Below, in pieces: positions 20,501 through 25,764 of a stretch of 25,764 nt of DNA. Both the position numbers and the translations under genes were made by a program. A model generated the notes under the pieces. It ran no database searches. It was not told the DNA's origin and saw nothing but the letters and a program-made list of their open reading frames with translations. The stretch comes from Priapulus caudatus (Eukaryota; Priapulida; Priapulimorpha; Priapulimorphida; Priapulidae): the NCBI RefSeq assembly GCF_000485595.1, contig NW_014577101.1, positions 1 through 25,764 of the forward strand, written 5' to 3'. The number at the start of each line of letters is the position of its first letter. Position 1 is the stretch's first letter.

Positions 20501-20602
20501 CACATCCCACTGCCTCTGGACGGGTGTCAAGATAACAACGTCCCAAGCCTCACTCACCTGCGTTCTTCCGGCAACTGGAGAGAGACCCAGTACGCCGGTG
20601 GA
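14172..20602 (-). CDS. Partial minus-strand gene threaded through tandem arrays (unrecognised product)
   Basis: Five islands of unique sequence between arrays read as exons on the minus strand: 20602-20558, 20344-20216, 18405-18310, 17500-17232 and 14311-14172 (stop). The first three have phase-1 boundaries at both ends. The fourth begins, and the last also requires, phase 1. Splice sites are mostly good (GTGAGT, GTAAGT, pyrimidine-rich CAG). The intervening sequence is almost entirely repeat. Two exons lie in an apparently error-rich block and have a broken donor or frame. I do not recognise the protein. The fourth exon has a CNIC motif and an amphipathic, helix-like segment. The 5' part of the gene is not found in this window. 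Confidence 0.5.
14359..14396. repeat. (AAT)n microsatellite
   Basis: aataataacaataataat-type tract in the intron before the terminal exon. Confidence 0.85.
14460..17255 (-). repeat. 57-bp minisatellite carrying splice sites in every unit
   Basis: Between 14647 and 15046 the spacing of the gtacttacatgacag core is exactly 57 bases. Elsewhere it varies because of indels; the total is roughly 45-50 units. A GA microsatellite (14524-14589) interrupts the left end. Read on the minus strand, each unit contains a pyrimidine tract and CCCACAG acceptor, nine bases (GTCTGTCAT) and a GTAAGT donor. The 57-base period leaves a repeating 19-residue open frame, which I treat as an artefact. Confidence 0.9.
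17232..17500 (-). CDS. Exon with CNIC motif and helical segment, frame-broken
   Basis: The acceptor is ATATTATAG at 17501. In the phase set by the preceding exon it reads ERCNICMFDLAKMSSMERC, then a Leu-rich amphipathic stretch (QLTQKLEAVAIHG), then a TGA at 17399-17397. The same frame resumes later as SVERMVKLCGQCAEQRDPTY up to the donor CAT|GTAAGT at 17231. The stretch between reads sensibly in another frame (AEDPAHLTVAEGRF), so two compensating indels are likely. Its last bases already match the 57-bp array unit, so the true 3' end is uncertain. The cysteine pair could bind metal, but no known zinc finger is complete here. Confidence 0.55.
17501..17570. repeat. (TA)n tract next to the exon acceptor
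   Basis: Impure TA microsatellite forming the end of the intron before the 17.5-kb exon. Confidence 0.8.
17780..18300. repeat. CT-rich tandem repeat with copied splice donors
   Basis: CT runs are interrupted by recurring islands. On the minus strand, two islands (around 17895-17935 and 18000-18032) read AGCCCAATGGTGAGTGG and AGCCCATGGTGAGG, followed by CATGAGAG(C/G)GAGA. The end of the exon at 18310 has the same layout (CCTGATGG-GAGTGCATTC, then ATGAGAGCGAGA). A ctaacaagtaactacag motif also recurs (17780, 18112). Confidence 0.7.
18310..18405 (-). CDS. Internal exon of the minus-strand gene
   Basis: It has the strongest acceptor of the set (TTGTTCTTCTCTACAG). The 96 bases are open in phase 1-1 and encode TRPVSLFSTIGDQWVVSS, followed by APDDLLVLEREPD. 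The expected donor after GATG reads GGAGTG. The paralogous copies in the neighbouring array read GGTGAGTG, so one T appears to be missing here, either as a sequencing error or a real mutation. Confidence 0.65.
18490..20215. repeat. About 31-bp GC-rich minisatellite
   Basis: Units built on ccgggtctcctcgctacg and tgggtacccccg. From about 19915 to 20215 they are regular (30-32 bases). From 18490 to about 19910 they carry many single-base indels. On the minus strand each unit contains GTAGCGAGG, the same bases that begin the intron after the exon ending at 20216. Open frames across it are repeat artefacts. Confidence 0.92.
20216..20344 (-). CDS. Probable exon of the minus-strand gene
   Basis: Acceptor CCGCCCCCTACCAG and donor GCAG|GTAGCG. 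The 129 bases are open, phase 1 at both ends. They include HIDNEEREGGDPMRTIRYG and end in SEEARQGSAG. The peptide is hydrophilic and family-less to me. The donor is weaker than consensus, and the intron begins directly with the first unit of the 31-bp array. Confidence 0.42.
20558..20602 (-). CDS. Possible short exon of the minus-strand gene
   Basis: 45 bases between a good acceptor (CTTGCTGTTTCATGCAG) and a strong donor (CGCAG|GTGAGTG). It is open in all three phases. In phase 1 it joins the exon at 20344 and reads HRRTGSLSSCRKNA. It is too short for confidence on coding content; the splice sites are the main support. Confidence 0.38.
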
Positions 20603-20741
20603 CTGCATGAAACAGCAAGAAAAGAGATACGGACGTAGAGAATAACGCAGCCACTACGGTACACGTCTGTACTGGGTTACTGACTAGCAGGAAGACTGAG
20701 GGAATGAAGCAAATGTTTGGCTTCACTGACGTGCCGCATAG

Positions 20742-20822
20742 TAGCTCTACCCGTGTATCCCTTCTCTCCGCATATATGGGGGGCTCCTGTAGAGGGAGCG
20801 AAGAGCTACACGGGTAGAGCTA
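20742..20822. repeat. Perfect 16-base inverted repeat with 49-base loop
   Basis: tagctctacccgtgta at 20742-20757 pairs with 20807-20822. Pairing extends imperfectly outward (tgccg on the left, cggca on the right), as in a small foldback element. Confidence 0.8.
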
Positions 20823-21649
20823 GATCGGCATGACAGCACCAAAAAGCTAAGCTCTGTTACATCTCGTGACGTTTTCTCTCAACAAGCATGGCCCTTCACT
20901 GCCCTGCAACGTGCCCTACAGGGCAAGTGAAATCGCTTAAACTTTTGCCACCTGCATCCTCTATTGGAACCTCAAAAATCCTACTATTTCCGGCCAGCAT
21001 CCAAAGTAAATGTATATAAGCAAACAAGGAAAACGATCATGCCATCACAGATCTGTAGCAACGAGCATGCTGCAAGGATCTACTCACTGATGCAGATGTT
21101 ACGAGACAACTGCACTGAGCATTCAGCTAGAAGCGGGTCAATGGGGAATAGGCCAGCACGCAGTGCCGTTTGGGAATCTGAGACATGGCTTCATTCGCTC
21201 TCACTGAGGGTGAAGTATTTACTGGTAAGCAAAAAGGTAAGAAAGCGACAGAGTTGGGCTGGATCTGCACATATAGATGCGTATCGAGCGTTCTCCGGTA
21301 CATGGCTTGACCGATAGCAAGAAAACAACCAGGCATAGGGTGGTGCATAGTTAGGGAACAGCTAAGGTATTGGCATTTGAAGAGTATCAGAGAGTGTCAT
21401 CAGATACTTAGATTGATTGACTCTACTGAGAACACAACCAGCCACAGTTAGGTGACAGCTGAGATATCAGCAAAAGCAGAGTTTTAAGCAAACAGCCACA
21501 TCACATATATGAGACACCTGCCCAGAAGCAGCTGAGATGGTGCAGTGCTATGCCCCTCACAACCGCGTGCTATACAAAGTACAATACCATATTACTGTAA
21601 TGTGTAGTATAGACTATAGCTGGTATAACTGCAATATCTAACGCATATA

Positions 21650-21674
21650 TGTGATATATATATATATATATATA
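21650..21674. repeat. (TA)n microsatellite
   Basis: Pure TA run. Confidence 0.85.
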
Positions 21675-21867
21675 CCAATTCGGCGTATTTTTTATGCGTA
21701 ATGTTACGCATAACAAGTTGTTCAGTTACAACACAATGCTGAAAAAATACGTTTACATAATCGCGATAGCAACTAGTGGAAAACGACTAGCTGCAAACGC
21801 AATGACAATATTCTACACAAATAATACATGAAATCTCATTACGGATAGATTACTGACATGATATGAT

Positions 21868-21976
21868 CAGGAGTAAGATAATATAGGATCTATATCCGAT
21901 GTATCGATATATCCGATATCCGCTATATCCGATATATAGGATCTATATCTATAGGACCTATATTATCTTACTCCTG
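21868..21976. mobile_element. Foldback element, caggagtaagataatatagg arms
   Basis: Perfect 20-base arms at 21868-21887 and 21957-21976, with a loop of nested atatccgatat palindromes. There is no coding capacity. The CAGGAGTnA ends resemble those of the palindrome near 23620. Confidence 0.75.
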
Positions 21977-23460
21977 ATATGATAACACGACCTTTCCATG
22001 CGATTAGTCAGTTAATTATATTGATATGCACTGCACAAACATTAGGTACAAACCAACGAAATGCAACAGCTACCGATAAACGGGGTTATCCGTAAAAGGT
22101 CTAAACCAATTAGCGGGGTTAATTTACGATAATGATATGGTAACAATTACGACTACGACAATGCTAAGCAGAGTTCCTCAACATAATTATGTACTGAGTT
22201 AAATTACATATTTTCAGGAGCTAAATTACATTATATATATAAATGTATTATTAGCTTTTGCTACTTTAAGGAAAGCAAGCTTTTATTGTTTCAGGATTTC
22301 CTGCCATAGTCATGAGGCGAGGAGCTCATCAACTTTTCAACATTCTATCAACCTTTCTATCAGATGTTTAAAGTATTTACATTATCGACCGCGAGTCGGC
22401 AAACGTTTCAACATTTCACACGCTGTGTGCGCGCGGGGCGACGTGGATACGCATTTTTGCATGTATTAATTCGCGTCAGGTGTAGCCTGTGTGCCGCCGA
22501 TAGCAAAAACGCGCGCGCAAATAATCTCCTCCTGGGTGGAGGGACACACCTCCTGATTGCTATTATCTGAGTGGCTGCATAGCAAACAGTTGATCAACTC
22601 GCTGACCAAAAATTGCAAAATTATAACATGTTCTAATCTCTCAACTAGTTGAGCGCTCAACTTTTACGTCTACACTGCCAACTTTCGGTCAAATAGTTGA
22701 ATCGGTCGAATTGGTATCTCCATCGCTATATTAGGAGATTATGGTTTACAATGTCACCTCATTAAACAGTGAACATATATGGCAATATGACGGTACCGCA
22801 CTCGACAGAAGAAAAAAGAATAGCCCATACATGGCGTTGGCCATAGGAATATTCTATGCAATGTAGCCTGAATATTATTTCCCTGAGCCGGATGGTGAGA
22901 CAAGTTATAATGCCGACAATGCTATCCATAACGCACTTTCACAGCAAAGTGAATAGGAATTGGGTCGTTTTCCTAAAGAGATGCTGGATTGCATTGTATG
23001 TATTGTATTTCATTGCCTGCCTGCGCACGAGGCATCCTACGCACAACAATATAGTGAATGCTATCCGCAGTAATATGCTGTGAAAATGTGATTCACCGAC
23101 TACAAATAAAAAGTCTGTGATGCACATTGCACAATGCACATTGTAATGACCACACGCGCGCGCACGAACTAGGCCTACGCGGCATTAGATAAGTGTACCG
23201 GTCACGCGTAACATTTGCACGTGTTAATCTAGCATGTGCAACTACGTTGTATTACATCAGAAACGTGATTATTCAACTATAATTATACAATTTCGTCAGA
23301 CAACCTTCCTGGAATATTGATATAGGTTTCCAAGGTCATCAGATACTATGATTAGACTCATACACAATGCTACTAGCAAGCAGGCATCCGGCACTAAATA
23401 GATTCCACCAAGAACCTATAATGCTACACGACAGTAGACGATCAACCCTGTACGCAACGG
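21977..23460. other. Stretch without recognisable gene
   Basis: Mostly AT-rich. Around 22580-22720 there are several CAACT/AGTTG-rich short palindromes (agttgatcaact, caactagttgagcgctcaac). A cgcgcgcgc-rich patch is near 22500 and another near 23155. Confidence 0.4.
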
Positions 23461-23481
23461 CCACCCAATAGAAAAGCATAA

Positions 23482-23580
23482 CAGCCTTTATGGTCAGGTG
23501 GCTGTTCTAAGGTGGCCTCACTATATAACTGCCACTCAAGCAAAACGCCAAACGCGCCCTTTATGGCTAAGTAGCCATTC
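23482..23580. repeat. Imperfect local duplication
   Basis: A gcctttatggtcaggtggct segment near 23485 and gccctttatggctaagtagcc near 23555 are diverged copies of about 26 bases. Confidence 0.5.
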
Positions 23581-23618
23581 TGTATAAGTGGCTGCAAACA
23601 CAGGATTGACCGTACTAT

Positions 23619-23658
23619 TCGGAGTGAATAATAATAGATCTATTAGTATTCACTCCTG
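23619..23658. repeat. Near-perfect palindrome centred on AGATCT
   Basis: ggagtgaataataatagatc continues into its reverse complement, ending attcactcctgg, with about one mismatch per arm. A related actcctgg end recurs near 23800. Confidence 0.7.
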
Positions 23659-24071
23659 GTACTATTATAGCTTTATAGCCAGAACATTTAGTATTGTGGG
23701 ATCTCTCGATCCAACCTATATAGTTAAGACTCTAATAACCCGATTGTTACGTTATGTTAAGAGTGAATGAAGATAATAAAAATTTATTTTTTATGCACTC
23801 CTGGTCACGTCAAACCACATGCTATCGTGAGCTTTACAGACGCACAGAGCTGTTTCGATAGCCTGGCTCTTATACCAGAGTATCGTATAATTTGTAATGC
23901 AATATGAACGAATTTGAAATGCTCAGACAATTGACAAAAACAGTAACAATAATGGCTCACTTTTAGCGCCCAAGATACGTTCCTGCATAATTACTACTGG
24001 AACTGACTGTGACAGTCTATGCGGAGATACGTTCACGTTCCACCAGTAATGAAACCGCACATGCTATCTAA

Positions 24072-24570
24072 AGCCCGGCGCACACGTGAGTAATTTTACT
24101 CAAGTAAAATGATACATGCGTCAAAATACTCACGTGTGCGCCAGATTTTCGTTGAGTTTTCTGACGCATGCATCAAGAAACTCAATATCAAACATGTTTG
24201 ATAATTTTTGACTCATGCGTCAAAATATTCACGTGTGCGCCGGATTTTCGTTGAGTTTTCTGACGCATGCATCAAGAAACTCAATATCAAACATGTTTGA
24301 TAATTTTTGACTGATGCGTCAAAATACTCAACGTGTGCGCGCTAGCTGCGTAAATTTACTCAACACTGGTACTCATAGCGCATGCGTTTAAATCATTTTA
24401 AAGATGACTGCACCCAGTATTGGCTGAGCACAGTCACGTGATCTACATTACCACTTATACCTTGAGTAATTTTACTCACGTGTGCGGCAGATGCTGGAAA
24501 TATTTCGCGTGAGTATTTTGACGCATGCATCATTTTACTTGAGTAAAATTACTCACTTATGCGCCGGGCT
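24072..24570. mobile_element. PIF/Harbinger-like MITE, 499 bp, TAA target duplication
   Basis: Terminal inverted repeats of about 63 bases start AGCCCGGCGCA and are nearly identical. The flanks are TAA at 24069-24071 and 24571-24573. A 3-bp TAA/TTA target duplication is the signature of PIF/Harbinger elements. The interior has two tandem 99-base units (24121-24219, 24220-24318) and no transposase, so it is non-autonomous. Confidence 0.85.
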
Positions 24571-24694
24571 TAAGATAACTTCACTTACATTCAACGTCTA
24601 AACACGCAACACAAAAGGATCCGCTTCCCAAGCATGTTACTGCACACCGCCACCATTTCACACAAGCATGTTGGTTATGAGAGAGCAACTCGCT

Positions 24695-24809
24695 CACAGG
24701 CACTTGAAGCGTTTCAATATATTATATATTCATATATTATATTTATGTGTCAGTGTGCGCGCAATGGCGGCGGCGTGTGTTTACAGTTGAAACGCTTCAA
24801 GTGCCTGTG
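24695..24809. repeat. Perfect 23-base inverted repeat
   Basis: 24695-24717 (starting cacaggcacttgaagc) and 24787-24809 are exact reverse complements. They flank an AT-rich then GC-rich (gcaatggcggcggcg) loop. Possibly another foldback element. Confidence 0.85.
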
Positions 24810-25360
24810 AACTCGCTAATTGCACGCACACACGGCAAATATCATAGCACAAGCGTTTGCCATCACGTGCAACAAACCTCAAAGCGTAGCTTGGGGTACG
24901 CACGTATGATCAGCTCTGGTCCTAGAATGCGAGCACACTCAGTGCGTGTGTCATACGATTTTTCATCTTGCATAGCTTAGAATCTCACACACGTGCACAT
25001 GAGCAAACCGAATTCTGCATTGTACCAGACGATTTCTCTGAACAATAACACACACGCAACCCTCGTGATAATATAAATAACGAACTGCCTCATTTTTCCC
25101 ACAGTAAGGTTACACCAGTTTACGCTCTATTCCAGGGTACCACATTTTCCATAGTGATTAACCCACTCTCGACACCTTTATAGTGACCAGCTATCACCAT
25201 TCTACGTTGACCACCCCAGACACTCAATAAGGGTGTAAAGCCCCTATCTCCTCCATACTTCTAGCGGCCCAATATTCCACAGATATTTAGTTCTAGTGCT
25301 CCATGGCCCTTCACAAACTTCTAACGAGCCTATGGCGTTTATATCATTCTAGGACCCCCC
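24810..25360. other. Stretch without recognisable gene
   Basis: No exon with convincing splice sites and composition was seen. Confidence 0.35.
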
Positions 25361-25361
25361 C

Positions 25362-25394
25362 CCCACCCCACCCCACCCCACCACCACCACCACG
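25362..25394. repeat. C-run, (CCCCA)n and (CCA)n tract
   Basis: A poly-C run passes into ccccacccca and then ccaccaccacca. Confidence 0.9.
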
Positions 25395-25639
25395 ACCATC
25401 ACCAAACATCTAGTGTCCTACTCAACCTACTCAATGATTCCATCCCTAAACTTCGAGCTCCAAAATTCCCTCTTATCTCATGAACGACCCTCCTCCAACC
25501 GGTTTCTCCCCACGTGACCCAATACCCTTTTCATGATGACACCACCCCTAAACTTTGTTTCCATCCTTAACTCTTCAACGACCCGTTCCCACGTGCAACC
25601 CATGTTTTTTGGAAGCTCGCATTCTGGGCACAATGCCGA

Positions 25640-25661
25640 TCTACGTCTCTCTCGCTCCCCC

Positions 25662-25711
<50 letters not shown>

Positions 25712-25764
25712 CTCTGTCTCTCCTTCTTTCTCGCTCTTTCACTCTCTCTCTCGCTCCATCTCTC
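25640..25764. repeat. (CT)n microsatellite running off the window end
   Basis: CT-rich tract with occasional TCG and TG interruptions up to the last base. Confidence 0.9.

Noticed and set aside
20964-21348. Overlapping plus and minus ORFs with nearby good splice motifs (plus gtaagc at 21222; minus GTGAGT near 21086)
   Set aside because: Both strands are open over the same bases and I could not link either to a phased neighbour. It could hold an upstream exon of the minus-strand gene, but the evidence is too thin to call.

Overview
The window is non-coding-rich eukaryotic DNA from an animal, beginning at a chromosome end. It opens with C-strand telomere repeats of the metazoan TTAGGG type. 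It has spliced genes with long introns, many short inverted-repeat transposons, microsatellites and minisatellites, and no bacterial features. Two interspersed repeats (a CCTCCGCCAAGG-ended element and an AGCTCATCTGAC / GGTCAAAGGTCA element) look like types common in marine invertebrates. That is recollection; the species cannot be fixed from the sequence.

Layout, left part (1-6300). About 300 bases inside the telomere starts a six-exon plus-strand gene (331-6237). All its junctions agree in phase, giving a 371-residue type I membrane protein: signal peptide, a six-cysteine ectodomain, a very acidic Asn/Asp/Ser stalk, one membrane helix and a short tail. Its first two introns hold small transposon-like insertions and foldbacks, one with a telomere-like motif in its loop.

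Middle (6300-12800). I find no convincing genes here. There are interspersed repeats, a duplicated repeat end, microsatellites, a small tandem duplication, a triple direct repeat resembling nuclear-receptor half-sites, and a cluster of short perfect palindromes.

Right-middle (12800-20600). This is the most unusual part. Conventional reading sees only four large tandem arrays: 30-bp at 12824-14159, 57-bp at about 14460-17255, a CT-rich array carrying splice-donor copies at about 17780-18300, and about 31-bp at 18490-20215. Between them lie short unique islands that read as exons of one minus-strand gene (20602 down to 14172), with matching phase-1 junctions at most boundaries. Each of the three intronic arrays starts at the 5' splice site of the exon before it and copies that junction. 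The fourth array starts 12 bases after the stop codon. The stretch from about 15060 to 19910 is full of single-base indels in two unrelated arrays and in at least two exons, which looks like unpolished long-read sequence. The gene model is therefore broken there.

Right (20600-25764). I find no secure genes. There are several foldback elements, a 499-bp element with 63-bp terminal inverted repeats and a TAA target duplication (PIF/Harbinger-like), and a terminal CT microsatellite.
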